Origin: JAXLYX01 sp046351215
Lineage (GTDB): Bacteria > Myxococcota_A > Polyangia > Polyangiales > Houyiibacteriaceae
Direction of reading: 5' to 3'
Assembly (NCBI GenBank): GCA_046351215.1
Contig: JAXLYX010000052.1
Span: forward strand, 1 to 8,790
Length of the DNA stretch: 8,790 bases
The position numbers were made by a program, and so were the translations under genes. The notes under the pieces were generated by a model, which was given only the letters and a program-made list of their open reading frames with translations, had not been told where the DNA came from and searched no databases. This document shows positions 1 through 6,699 of this stretch, piece by piece. Positions within the stretch are counted from its first letter, which is position 1; every line of letters begins with the position of its first letter.

Positions 1-49
1 TCCGCATGATGCGCGGCCAGACGGGCCCATTCGCGCCCTGTAAGCCCAC

Positions 50-1483
50 ATGTCGCACCCTCTCCGCCTTCCTCGCACCGGCCTCGCCGCCTCGCTCCTC
101 CTGCTCGCCGCTTCCGGCTGCGACGACGCCGCGACGCCCGATCCCTACGCCTCGACGAGCCCCTCGCAGGGCACGGTCGGGCGTCTCCACGACGCCGAGG
201 GACGCGAGCTGCTCTTGCGCGGCGTGAACGCGCGCGTGGACGGGATCTTCGACGTGACCTTCGACGACGGGCGGCTGCCGCTCGAGCCGATCCCGCCCTT
301 CACGGGCGAGGACTGCCGCTTCCTCGCGGAGGAGCTCGGCCTCGACCACCTGCGCCTGCCGGTGAATTGGAGCGCGATCGAGCCGAACAAGGGCGACTAC
401 CGGGCCGACTACGTCGATCGCATCGTGGCCCTTGCCGCCGACTGCGAGGCGCACGGCGTCCACACGCTCGTCGACCTGCACCAGGACGCGTACTCGAAGG
501 AGATCGGCGAAGACGGCGCGCCTTACTGGGCGATCCTCCCCGAGCCGCCGATGAAGCTCGGTGGACCGCTCACGGATCTCGGCGCGCGTCGCATGAGCCA
601 GGAGACGCTCGCGGCGTTCGAGTCGTTCTACGACGACGCCGAGGGCGTGCAGACGGCCTACGCGGCGATGGCCGCGTGGCTCGCGAAGCGCATCGAGGGC
701 AAGCCCGGCGTCGTCGGGCTCGAGCTGCAGAACGAGCCGGTGCTGCTCTTCGGCGCCGATCGCCTCGACTCGTTCAACGCGCTCGTCGGCGGGGCCGTGC
801 GTCGCGCCGCGCCGACGCTGACGATCTTCTTCGAGCCGAACAGCACGCGGAACATCAGCGACATGGCGCCCGTGACGGCGCCCGTGCCCTTCCGCGACGC
901 GGTCTACTCGCCGCACATCTACGTCGACGTCTTCGAGACCGGTTGGGCGAGCGAGGACGTCGGTGCGATCGAGACGAGCGTCGCGCGCGCCGTCGACGAG
1001 GCGGCCCAGCATTCGGCGTCGCTCTACGTCGGCGAGTTCGGCAACGGCAACGACACCCGCGGCCTGCTCTACACGACCGAGTGCGAGCGCATCTTCGACG
1101 AGCGCTTCGCGTCGTGGGCCTTCTGGGTCTACGAGGAGTGGTCGCAGGGCAGCTGGGGTCTCTACGACATGGTCGACACGGGCAGCGGCCCGTCGCGCGG
1201 CGCACTCCGCACGGCGACGGCCGACGTGCTGGCGCGCGCGTATCCGGTGGCGACGGCGGGGCACGTGGAGTCGTTCACCTACGTTCCCGCGACGAAGACC
1301 CTGACGGTGAACCTCTCGCGTGCGCGCGCGAACCTCGATCACGTCCTCGCGGCGCCGCATCGGACGTATCCGAACGGCGTGGTCGTGACGTGCGATGGAG
1401 CGCCGGTCGCGGCGACGGTCGCGGCGGGTCGCGCGAACGTGCGGTGTGGTGGGAGCGTGTTGGTGATGGGGCCGGCGGACTGA
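50..1483 (+). CDS. GH5 family lipoprotein, endoglycoceramidase-like glycosidase
   Basis: This is a predicted exported lipoprotein of 477 residues with a glycoside hydrolase family 5 (beta/alpha)8 domain. The N-terminus has basic residues, a hydrophobic stretch (about 11-21) and a lipobox ending in SGC with Cys24 as the likely lipidated residue, followed by Asp25-Asp26. The catalytic domain spans about residues 40-400. LRLPVNWSAIEP, VDLHQD (His144) followed by GEDGAPYWA, LQNEP (Glu229, proton donor) and YVGEFGNGND (Glu329, nucleophile) all fit GH5. The DLHQD...DGAP run is typical of endoglycoceramidases, which cut the glucose-ceramide linkage and release an intact oligosaccharide. The tail (about 405-477) looks like the small beta domain found after the barrel in these enzymes and has two cysteines that could pair. 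An in-frame TAA at 41-43 makes ATG 50 the first possible start; no clear Shine-Dalgarno is visible. GH5 membership is firm from the motifs, while the glycolipid substrate is inferred and another beta-glycosidase activity is possible. Confidence 0.9.
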   Translation: MSHPLRLPRTGLAASLLLLAASGCDDAATPDPYASTSPSQGTVGRLHDAEGRELLLRGVNARVDGIFDVTFDDGRLPLEPIPPFTGEDCRFLAEELGLDHLRLPVNWSAIEPNKGDYRADYVDRIVALAADCEAHGVHTLVDLHQDAYSKEIGEDGAPYWAILPEPPMKLGGPLTDLGARRMSQETLAAFESFYDDAEGVQTAYAAMAAWLAKRIEGKPGVVGLELQNEPVLLFGADRLDSFNALVGGAVRRAAPTLTIFFEPNSTRNISDMAPVTAPVPFRDAVYSPHIYVDVFETGWASEDVGAIETSVARAVDEAAQHSASLYVGEFGNGNDTRGLLYTTECERIFDERFASWAFWVYEEWSQGSWGLYDMVDTGSGPSRGALRTATADVLARAYPVATAGHVESFTYVPATKTLTVNLSRARANLDHVLAAPHRTYPNGVVVTCDGAPVAATVAAGRANVRCGGSVLVMGPAD

Positions 1484-1790
1484 GGGAGGCGGCCTCCGCG
1501 ACGATCGCCGTGACGATCACGGAGCCGATCGTCCAACCGACGACGATCGCTGCCTCCGCCAGGATCGCGAGCGAGCTCACGGGCCTCGGTTCACGAAGGC
1601 TGCGCCTGCGCAGGGATTCGCGACCCACGAGCCATGCGAGGCCACCGCTCGACAGCCCGACGGCCAGGCCGACGGTGAGGCCGATCGCGTAGTGACCGAG
1701 TCCGCCGCCGGCGCGATGCGCGGCCGCGCCTCCGATGGCCAGCGAGACGGACGCGGACAGGAGGGGCAGAAGGTGCCAGATCGTGATCAT
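1275..1790 (-). CDS. Small predicted three-helix membrane protein
   Basis: This is an uncharacterised 171-residue protein. The start at 1790 is chosen because AGGGGAG (1797-1803) lies six bases upstream, the clearest Shine-Dalgarno in the window, and because the hydrophobic reading begins there with MITIWHLLPLL. Three hydrophobic segments can be seen: about 4-24, 34-56 and 73-98. A strongly basic loop (RESLRRRSLREPR, 57-69) sits between the second and third, so that loop is probably cytoplasmic. From about residue 103 the protein becomes Pro/Arg/Ser-rich and lies antisense to the last 209 bases of the GH5 gene. This tail has low complexity and may not be real protein-coding constraint; a frameshift or an earlier natural stop in relatives would explain it. 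The gene is the last of four small minus-strand genes. No family is recognised. Confidence 0.6.
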   Translation of the reverse strand: MITIWHLLPLLSASVSLAIGGAAAHRAGGGLGHYAIGLTVGLAVGLSSGGLAWLVGRESLRRRSLREPRPVSSLAILAEAAIVVGWTIGSVIVTAIVAEAASLSPPAPSPTRSHHTARSRDPPRPSPRPALHRTSRPRRSDTSDAAPRGRDRGSRAHARGSPSGSSSRERR

Positions 1791-1840
1791 CGGGATCTCC
1801 CCTGAGCCGTGTCGATGCCCGTGAGGGCGGAGAAGACGCA

Positions 1841-1870
1841 CCGAGCGTCGTCGCTCGGCGGAGTCACTCC
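1841..1870. repeat. Two adjacent inverted repeats in the leader of the membrane-protein gene
   Basis: CCGAGCG (1841-1847) and CGCTCGG (1852-1858) form a perfect 7-bp dyad with a TCGT loop. It is followed directly by the palindrome GGAGTCACTCC (1860-1870). They lie in the 146-base gap between the gene ending at 1937 and the gene starting at 1790, both read on the minus strand. On that strand the hairpin is followed by a short TCTTCTCC rather than a T-run, so it is not a canonical intrinsic terminator. It could be an mRNA hairpin in the leader, a weak terminator or processing site, or an operator. GC-rich DNA gives such dyads often, so the function is uncertain. Confidence 0.35.
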
Positions 1871-1936
1871 ATCCGCGGCTCGGCATCCTCAGGGAGGCGC
1901 GACGACCCGGCCAGCCGTCGGTGAACGGAGGGTCGC

Positions 1937-2206
1937 CTACGGGCATTCCCCGGGAGCGGGTTCGTGATCGAACCGCTCCAGGGCGACGCCGAACGACGGG
2001 AGCCTCGCCGCCAGCCCTTCGAGCTGGTCGCGAAAGCGCGACGTGCAATCCCGCTCCTCGAGCATGAGCATCGGCAGGTACTCGGCGATGTCCAGCACGT
2101 AGGCCAAGTCCTGGTGAGAGGCCTGTTCGTACGCCATGAGCCGCGCGTAGACGAGTACGTAGTTGATGGCGCGGAGCGCCTGCCTGTGCTCGTCGGCGCG
2201 AATCAT
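1937..2206 (-). CDS. Small uncharacterised helical protein
   Basis: This is an 89-residue soluble protein with no signal peptide or membrane segment. The start at 2206 is preceded by GAAGGAA (2216-2222) with a nine-base spacer. The sequence looks mostly alpha-helical (RADEHRQALRAINYVLVYAR, 3-22; then ASHQDLAYVLDIAEYLPMLM), with an amphipathic pattern and balanced composition, unlike the Arg-rich readings of the opposite strand. This argues that the minus strand is the coding one. It lies 55 bases after the gene at 2588-2262 and is probably transcribed with it. I do not recognise a family. The helical, charged character would suit a small protein-interaction partner or an immunity-like protein, but that is only a guess. 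Confidence 0.65.
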   Translation of the reverse strand: MIRADEHRQALRAINYVLVYARLMAYEQASHQDLAYVLDIAEYLPMLMLEERDCTSRFRDQLEGLAARLPSFGVALERFDHEPAPGECP

Positions 2207-2261
2207 GTCGACACGTTCCTTCGAGAGAGACGTCGACGAGCCAATGACCTCGGCATTGCGC

Positions 2262-2588
2262 TCACTCCGGCGTCATCGGATCGACGGGACGCGCAGCTCC
2301 GAGGTGCTCCTCGAGGGCTTCGAGCAGCTCCGCGAAGCTCACGTCCTCGCCTCCTCCCGCGGGCGCGTAGATCTCGTCGTCGTCTCGAGGGGCGAGCTCG
2401 CATTCGTAGTCGAATCGCCCCTGGGCCTTGCGGTAGATGCTGATGTGGACGAGCCGCTCGGGGTCCCCGGCGCGCGCCACACCGATGGCGCAAAGGTCGC
2501 CTGTCCAATGATCGACCGTCACCCAACCGCGTTCCGGTAGGTTCAGTCGCTCGAGGAGCTCCAGGAGCTTCGGATCCTTGTCGGCCAT
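2262..2588 (-). CDS. Small acidic uncharacterised protein
   Basis: This is a 108-residue acidic cytoplasmic protein. The N-terminal DKDPKLLELLERLNLPERGW reads as a helix leading into an alternating stretch (WVTVDHWTGDLCAIGVAR, about 22-39, and ERLVHISIYRKAQGRFDYECELAP, about 44-67) that looks like beta-strands. It ends in an acidic helix (SFAELLEALEEHL, about 84-96). The composition is globular and free of the Arg/Pro/Ser bias of shadow frames, so this is a credible gene. A TAGGAT hexamer 12 bases before the ATG could be a -10 element; there is no strong Shine-Dalgarno next to the start. It is 98 bases downstream of the CxxC-protein gene and 55 bases upstream of the 89-residue gene. No family is recognised; small alpha+beta acidic proteins of this type include many immunity proteins, but nothing here proves that role. 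Confidence 0.65.
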   Translation of the reverse strand: MADKDPKLLELLERLNLPERGWVTVDHWTGDLCAIGVARAGDPERLVHISIYRKAQGRFDYECELAPRDDDEIYAPAGGGEDVSFAELLEALEEHLGAARPVDPMTPE

Positions 2589-2686
2589 CGTCGAAGGACG
2601 ATCCTAGCCGGGAATCGACGAGACGTCCGCCCGGTGTCGCCGTGACGAGCCCGGTTCGTCGCCTCGTTCGAGTCGAACGCAGCGCC

Positions 2687-3211
2687 CTACGACGCTCGAC
2701 CTTTCGGACCCGATCGCCAGACGACCCTCTGCTTCGCTCCCGGCTCGCCCGGCTCGGAGACCTCCGCGGTCCATACGGGATGCGGCACGAACCGGATCAC
2801 GGGACCTTCCCAATCGCTCGAGCGCATCGCCTCGTTCACCGCGAGCTCGAAGTCCCTCGCGTCGGTCCAACGTTCGTAGCAGTCGGGATGGAGGCAGACG
2901 AAATCGAAGCGGTGCAGCGCGCTCTCCTCGTCGCTCGAGAGGAGACCGGCGTCGAAGGCAGGCTCCCCGGAGCCGATCGGACGGTCGCAGACGACGCACG
3001 CAGGCGTCTCGAGGACGGCGCGGCTGCGCGCCGCGAGCGCCGCGTCCGCGCGTGGGTGTCGACGGAGACATGCGGCGTGCACGGCGGCGTCGTGGAGGAT
3101 CGCCAACGGGTCTCTCCGGTTCCGCACGAACGGCGGAAAGGCGATCACTTCACGGGAGCCGAGAGGCTGGCCGCAGAGCACGCAGGTCGTTCGTTCGTCG
3201 TAGAGGGCCAC
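2687..3211 (-). CDS. Uncharacterised protein with two CxxC/H-C putative zinc modules
   Basis: This predicted 174-residue cytoplasmic protein contains two similar cysteine modules. With GTG 3211 as residue 1, module 1 has CVLC (Cys10, Cys13) followed by a His/Cys-bearing stretch HDAAVHAACLRRH (His45, Cys48). Module 2 has CVVCDRPIG (Cys72, Cys75) followed by CLHPDCYERW (Cys106, His108, Cys111). The pattern CxxC...HxxC followed by CxxC...CxHxxC is what one expects of paired treble-clef or LIM-like zinc sites. The open frame continues upstream to 3577, but that part is Arg/Pro/Ser-rich and antisense to the nucleotidyltransferase gene, so it is discarded. GTG 3211 has an AGGCGAG-like Shine-Dalgarno about six bases ahead; CTG 3235 is an alternative. 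It diverges from the nucleotidyltransferase gene across about 150 bases and heads the minus-strand gene group. Zinc binding is inferred from spacing only and no named family is recognised. Confidence 0.65.
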   Translation of the reverse strand: MALYDERTTCVLCGQPLGSREVIAFPPFVRNRRDPLAILHDAAVHAACLRRHPRADAALAARSRAVLETPACVVCDRPIGSGEPAFDAGLLSSDEESALHRFDFVCLHPDCYERWTDARDFELAVNEAMRSSDWEGPVIRFVPHPVWTAEVSEPGEPGAKQRVVWRSGPKGRAS

Positions 3212-3350
3212 GTGAAGCTCGCCTGACGCCTTCAGGGTGCGGCGAGGATGCCCCGGGCGAGGGCGGGGACCAAGGGCCGTCGTTTCCGCCCCTGTTCGGG
3301 GCGACGCCAAGGTCCTTCCGCCCCCATTCGTCCGGCCCACGCCCCTCTGG

Positions 3351-3356
3351 TATGGT
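3351..3356 (+). promoter_or_regulatory. Putative -10 element, possible leaderless start
   Basis: TATGGT, preceded by TGG as in an extended -10 (TGnTAnnnT), ends six bases before the GTG start at 3363. No Shine-Dalgarno fits between them. Transcription would then begin at or next to the start codon, giving a leaderless mRNA. No convincing -35 is visible about 17 bases upstream. This is inference from spacing. Confidence 0.4.
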
Positions 3357-3362
3357 CGACCC

Positions 3363-3899
3363 GTGCGCCCGCCGATCGACACCGCGCGCCTGATGCGATT
3401 CCTCGAGGAGCTGGGTAAGCGCTCCCGGAGTGACGGCACCTTGTACCTGACCGGAGGCGCTACCGCCCTGCTCCATGGATGGCGCAGCTCGACGGTCGAT
3501 GTCGACATCAAGCTGGATCCCGAGCCGCAGGGGGCGTTCGAAGCCATCGCCCGCCTCAAGAACGAGCTCGACGTCAACGTGGAGCTCGCCTCGCCGGATC
3601 TCTTCCTTCCCGAGCTCGCGGACTGGCGCGAGAACAGTCCGGTCGTCGGGCGCTTCGGCCGAGTCGAAGTCCACCACTACGATCTCCGCGCCCAAGCGCT
3701 GTCGAAGATCGCGCGCGGACACGAGCGCGATCGTCTCGACGTCGAGGCCATGCTCGCCCGCGGCCTCGTGACACGCAGGGCCCTCCGCGAGGCCTTCGAG
3801 TCGATGCGTCCACGTCTCGTGCGCTACCCTCGGATCGACGCCGAGCGGCTCGCCGACCGCGTGCTGCGGTGGACGTCCGGAGAAGGAGAGGCTCCATGA
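3363..3899 (+). CDS. DUF6036/AbiEii-like nucleotidyltransferase
   Basis: This 178-residue protein is of the nucleotidyltransferase superfamily, close to the group annotated DUF6036 (distantly related to AbiEii toxins). YLTGGATALLHG (GG at 31-32) and the following TVDVDIK (Asp46, Asp48) form the polymerase-beta-like nucleotide and metal site. NVELASPDLF, then HHYDLRAQALSKIARGHERDRLDV, are hallmark runs of this family, which typically has HYD..AQALAKIERGH..DL.DV. The expected reaction is transfer of a nucleotide to an RNA or protein target; the real substrate is unknown. GTG 3363 is preferred because the homologous-looking sequence starts just after it and a -10-like TATGGT lies six bases upstream; the frame stays open back to 3237 but that part is Pro/Arg-rich. 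The stop overlaps the next ATG (ATGA, 3896-3899), so the pair is probably translationally coupled. The protein appears complete with both Asp residues intact. Confidence 0.8.
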   Translation: MRPPIDTARLMRFLEELGKRSRSDGTLYLTGGATALLHGWRSSTVDVDIKLDPEPQGAFEAIARLKNELDVNVELASPDLFLPELADWRENSPVVGRFGRVEVHHYDLRAQALSKIARGHERDRLDVEAMLARGLVTRRALREAFESMRPRLVRYPRIDAERLADRVLRWTSGEGEAP

Positions 3900-4222
3900 G
3901 CCCCCCCGACCTCGAGGACCTCCCGGGCCACGAGCTCGTCCTCCGCGGCGTGGCCGACGCGTCGAACAATCGCCTCACGGCCGCCGCCGCCCTCGTCTTC
4001 GTCGCGTCGGGCCGCCTCCGCGAGCTCGGGCTGCCCGTTCATCCGCCGGTCACGAAGACCGATTGGGAGCTCGTCCTCTACGAACGCCTCGGCGAGCTCG
4101 ATCCCGACGGCGACACCTACGCGACCTACGGCGCGTGGCTCGAAGAGCTCGACGCCTTCCTCGAGGCGCTCGAGGGCCGAACGCGTCGCCGTTCGGAAGG
4201 CCGTCCCGTTCAGAGCGGCTGA
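3896..4222 (+). CDS. Small partner protein of the nucleotidyltransferase
   Basis: This is a 108-residue acidic protein of unknown function. It starts inside the nucleotidyltransferase stop codon (ATGA) behind a strong Shine-Dalgarno, GGAG (3885-3888), seven bases from the ATG. The body looks helical: GHELVLRGVADASNNRLTAA with AAALVFVASGRLRELGLPV (about 11-46), then a second half with WELVLYERLGELDPDG and YGAWLEELDAFLEALEG, ending in a basic RTRRRSEGR tail. There is no transmembrane segment, no cysteine cluster and no RxxxxH HEPN motif, so it is not the usual HEPN toxin paired with MNT-type nucleotidyltransferases. It also lacks an obvious helix-turn-helix like the AbiEi antitoxin. The tight coupling suggests a protein that acts with, or neutralises, the nucleotidyltransferase. 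Its 3' end overlaps the convergent YfhO-like gene by 13 bases. Confidence 0.75.
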   Translation: MSPPDLEDLPGHELVLRGVADASNNRLTAAAALVFVASGRLRELGLPVHPPVTKTDWELVLYERLGELDPDGDTYATYGAWLEELDAFLEALEGRTRRRSEGRPVQSG

Positions 4223-6642
4223 GCTCTCGCTCGTGACGCTCGCCTCCCCCACGCGAACACCCCCGCGAGCACCCCGAGCCCGAGCAAGGAGACCCCCGCC
4301 CCGACCCCCACCGCGCGATCGCGGTACGCGAGCACCACCCGATGCCGCCCCCGCGCGATCGGCACGCCGCGCAGCGCGAGATCCACCGGCACGATCTCCC
4401 GCGGCCGTCCGTCGACCTCCGCGCTCCAGCCGGGCGCAAACACCTCGCCGAGCACGAGCACGCCATCGGCCTCCGCCGTCGCTTCCACCACGAGCCGCGT
4501 CGCCGTGTGCTCCACGATGCGCGCGGGAGTCGACGCGCGATGGAGATCCTCCGCCACGACGCGCCCTTCCCCGCCGACGATCGCGACGTTCCGGAGATCG
4601 AGCGACGGCTCGGCGAGAAGCCGCTCCTCTTCGTCGATCCCGTGCGCAGGCACGACGTCGTAGACGACGAACGCGCGCGGGAAGGCCTCGAGGTTCTCGA
4701 AGACGAGCAGCCGCGCGTCCCACGCCGGCTCCGCCGTCGCGCGCGGAGGCTCGGCCGGATCCGGCGCGTACCGCAGCACGAAGCCAGGCCCCGGCGCGTT
4801 CGGACCGACGAACCAGCGGACGCCGAGGAGGTCGACGAGAGGCGAGCTCATCCGGCCGAGCGCGAGCGCGTTGCGATCCTCGGCGAGCGGGCGCGTCCCC
4901 TCGGGAGCGAACCCGTTCGCGAGGCGGACGTAGCGCGCATATCGTTGCAGCTGCACCGAGCCGTAGCCGCTCGAGGCCTCGAGACCGACGGTCTCGCCGA
5001 GGTTCAAGAGGCGGAACGGGCCGCCCGGATCGACGCCCAGGCGATCGTGCCCCGCGCGCGGGAGGAGCCATTCGATCGCGCGGTAGCGCTCCATGCCCAC
5101 CGGAAAGTCGAGGGGACGCGGACGCAGGTAGGTGCGCGCCACCGCGAGCTCGTCGGCCGCCGTGAGACCGACGAGGAGCGCGAGGACGACGGCCGCAGGC
5201 ACGGCCGCCATCCGGCGCAGGAGCACGAGGGCGACGAGCCCGCCGAAGAGGCGCACGACGTGGCCCGTCGCGGCGGCTGCGTAGCCGGAGGCGACGTCGC
5301 CGGGGATCGACGCGAGCGCGAGGCGCCGCGCGTGCTCGAACGCGAGCGCGACCACGACCACGGCCGCGACGATCCCGCCGACGCGGACGGCCTTCCGCGG
5401 CACCTTCGCGAGCTCGGCTCCGAGCAATCGCTCCGCGCCGAGTGCGGCGAGGATCGGCACGATCAGCACGAACGCGACGAGCGCGCGCGCCGGACAACGG
5501 ACGAGCGAGAACCCGGGCACGTGCTCGAAGAGGAAACGATGGGTCGGCCCCTCGGCGCCGAGCGAGGTCGCGAGGGCGAAGAGGACGGTCGCGGAGAGCG
5601 CGAGGCGAAGGCCTCGACCGAAGCCCGGCGTCCTGTCGAAGGCGCCGAGCAGGGCGAGCGGGATCGCGAGGACGCCGACGTAGTAGCCGGCGAGCTCCCA
5701 GGGATTGAAGGGCAAGAGCCAGGGCGCGTCGACCATCCCACCCGCCGCCGTCGGCTCGAGGAGGACGGCGAGCGAACGCAGATCCGGCAGCGCGTACGCC
5801 GAGGCGAATTCGTACGTGGTCCCGAGCGCACGCGTCGTCTCGGGCACGAGCGCCACGGCCGGGGCGAGCGCGACGGCCGCGAGCGCGGCGCCGGCGACGA
5901 TCGCGAGCCCGAGGCGCAGCGTGCGGAACACGCGCTCCCTCCGCTCCACGTGCGGGTCGCGAAGGAGGCACTCGACGACGCGCACCGTCACGTAGACCGC
6001 CACCGGCAGGAAGACGAAGGGGACGAGCGCGTTCGCACCGGTGAGCAAGGCGAAGCCGATCGCGAGGCCGACGAGGAGCAGGCCGAGCGCCCTCCCCTCG
6101 AGCGCGAGCTCGACGCCGAGGAGCACGAACGGCATCCACGCCAGGAGCTCGACGAAGGGCAGGTGCCGCATGCGCAGCACCCCGAACGAGGAGAGCGCGA
6201 AGGCGACGGCCCCGAAGATCGCGGCCCCGCCCGAGACGTGGCGCCGCAGGAGGAGCAGCATGCCGAGGCCGCCGAGCACGAGGTGCAGCGCGACCACGCG
6301 TCCGAGGCCCGTCGGGATGCCGCCCGAGGCGCCGAAGACGGGCTCGCCCTCGCGAGGCCCGAGGAAGAAGAGCGCGTTCGGCGGATAGAAGAAGCCGAGG
6401 TCGGGGCTCGCGAGGATCGGATAGCCCGAGAACGCGCCGGGCTCCCACGAGGGAAGCCTTCCTTCGTCGAGCGCGCGCCGGAAGGCGGAGCGCCCGGGCA
6501 CCTGGTGATCGGCGATGTCGTCGTCGTGGTAGACGAAGCCCTCGAAGAGCACCGCGCGATGCAGGACGCAGGCGAGGAGCACGAGGACGATCGCGCCGAG
6601 GAGCGGGGTGCGGCTCTCGGGCCGAAGGGGCAGGCCGGACAC
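4210..6642 (-). CDS. YfhO-like polytopic membrane protein (GT-C type)
   Basis: This is an 810-residue integral membrane protein resembling YfhO and related lipid-linked-sugar glycosyltransferases of the GT-C fold. After the first membrane helix (about 14-32) comes the loop VYHDDDIADHQVPGR (Asp40-42) and GRLPSWEPGAFSGYP, then FYPPNALFFLG. An acidic loop-1 motif followed by LP.W.P...G.P and FYPPN is the recognisable YfhO-like signature. Roughly a dozen hydrophobic helices follow up to about residue 500. The remainder is mostly soluble and probably extracytoplasmic, with LVLGEVFAPGWSAEVDGR (about 729-746), GVPIARGRH, then a final helix (about 777-798) and a basic end. The C-terminal GW...VDG...GVP..GrH run is typical of this family. 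The likely role is adding a sugar to a cell-envelope polymer. GTG 6642 is the start because an in-frame TAG lies at 6654-6652. It diverges from dinB across 67 bases. Confidence 0.85.
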   Translation of the reverse strand: MSGLPLRPESRTPLLGAIVLVLLACVLHRAVLFEGFVYHDDDIADHQVPGRSAFRRALDEGRLPSWEPGAFSGYPILASPDLGFFYPPNALFFLGPREGEPVFGASGGIPTGLGRVVALHLVLGGLGMLLLLRRHVSGGAAIFGAVAFALSSFGVLRMRHLPFVELLAWMPFVLLGVELALEGRALGLLLVGLAIGFALLTGANALVPFVFLPVAVYVTVRVVECLLRDPHVERRERVFRTLRLGLAIVAGAALAAVALAPAVALVPETTRALGTTYEFASAYALPDLRSLAVLLEPTAAGGMVDAPWLLPFNPWELAGYYVGVLAIPLALLGAFDRTPGFGRGLRLALSATVLFALATSLGAEGPTHRFLFEHVPGFSLVRCPARALVAFVLIVPILAALGAERLLGAELAKVPRKAVRVGGIVAAVVVVALAFEHARRLALASIPGDVASGYAAAATGHVVRLFGGLVALVLLRRMAAVPAAVVLALLVGLTAADELAVARTYLRPRPLDFPVGMERYRAIEWLLPRAGHDRLGVDPGGPFRLLNLGETVGLEASSGYGSVQLQRYARYVRLANGFAPEGTRPLAEDRNALALGRMSSPLVDLLGVRWFVGPNAPGPGFVLRYAPDPAEPPRATAEPAWDARLLVFENLEAFPRAFVVYDVVPAHGIDEEERLLAEPSLDLRNVAIVGGEGRVVAEDLHRASTPARIVEHTATRLVVEATAEADGVLVLGEVFAPGWSAEVDGRPREIVPVDLALRGVPIARGRHRVVLAYRDRAVGVGAGVSLLGLGVLAGVFAWGRRASRARAQPL

Positions 6643-6648
6643 GGGCGC

Positions 6649-6654
6649 AATCTA
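6649..6654 (-). promoter_or_regulatory. Putative -10 element of the YfhO-like gene, possible leaderless start
   Basis: Read on the minus strand, TAGATT ends six bases before the GTG at 6642, and no Shine-Dalgarno lies between. Its TAG is also the in-frame stop that fixes the start codon. The arrangement matches the one at 3351-3363. No clear -35 is seen. Confidence 0.35.
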
Positions 6655-6671
6655 CACGGATTCCGGGAGGG

Positions 6672-6691
6672 GCGCGTCCCCCGAGACGCGC
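6672..6691. repeat. Perfect 7-bp inverted repeat between divergent genes
   Basis: GCGCGTC (6672-6678) and GACGCGC (6685-6691) form a perfect dyad with a six-base CCCCGA loop. It is in the short region between the YfhO-like gene and dinB and ends three bases before the TATCCT hexamer that could be the dinB -10. This position suits an operator, but it does not look like a LexA box, and a chance dyad is possible in such GC-rich DNA. Confidence 0.3.
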
Positions 6692-6693
6692 GC

Positions 6694-6699
6694 TATCCT
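6694..6699 (+). promoter_or_regulatory. Putative -10 element of dinB
   Basis: TATCCT lies ten bases before the GTG start of dinB, directly after the 6672-6691 dyad. The intervening GGGGGCTGCC holds a G-run that could act as a weak Shine-Dalgarno. No SOS-type box is seen nearby. Confidence 0.3.

Noticed and set aside
367..1692. A 441-codon plus-strand frame overlapping GH5
   Set aside because: Arg/Gly-rich out-of-frame reading of the GH5 gene, whose catalytic motifs fix the true frame.
1964..3226. Plus-strand open frames opposite the small minus-strand genes
   Set aside because: Their composition is Arg-rich and unstructured, while the minus-strand readings give balanced proteins, CxxC modules and better start signals.
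3261..3291. GGGCGG...CCGCCC inverted repeat in the 3212-3362 intergenic region
   Set aside because: Six-base arms about 19 bases apart are expected by chance at this GC content. I see nothing else definite in this stretch apart from the -10 near 3351.
3212..3577. N-terminal extension of the CxxC protein up to 3577
   Set aside because: This part is Ser/Arg/Pro-rich, antisense to the nucleotidyltransferase and crosses its promoter region; the GTG at 3211 is a better start.
4205..4235. AGAGC...GCTCT dyad at the convergent gene ends as a terminator
   Set aside because: Five-base arms with no T-run on either strand; not a convincing intrinsic terminator.
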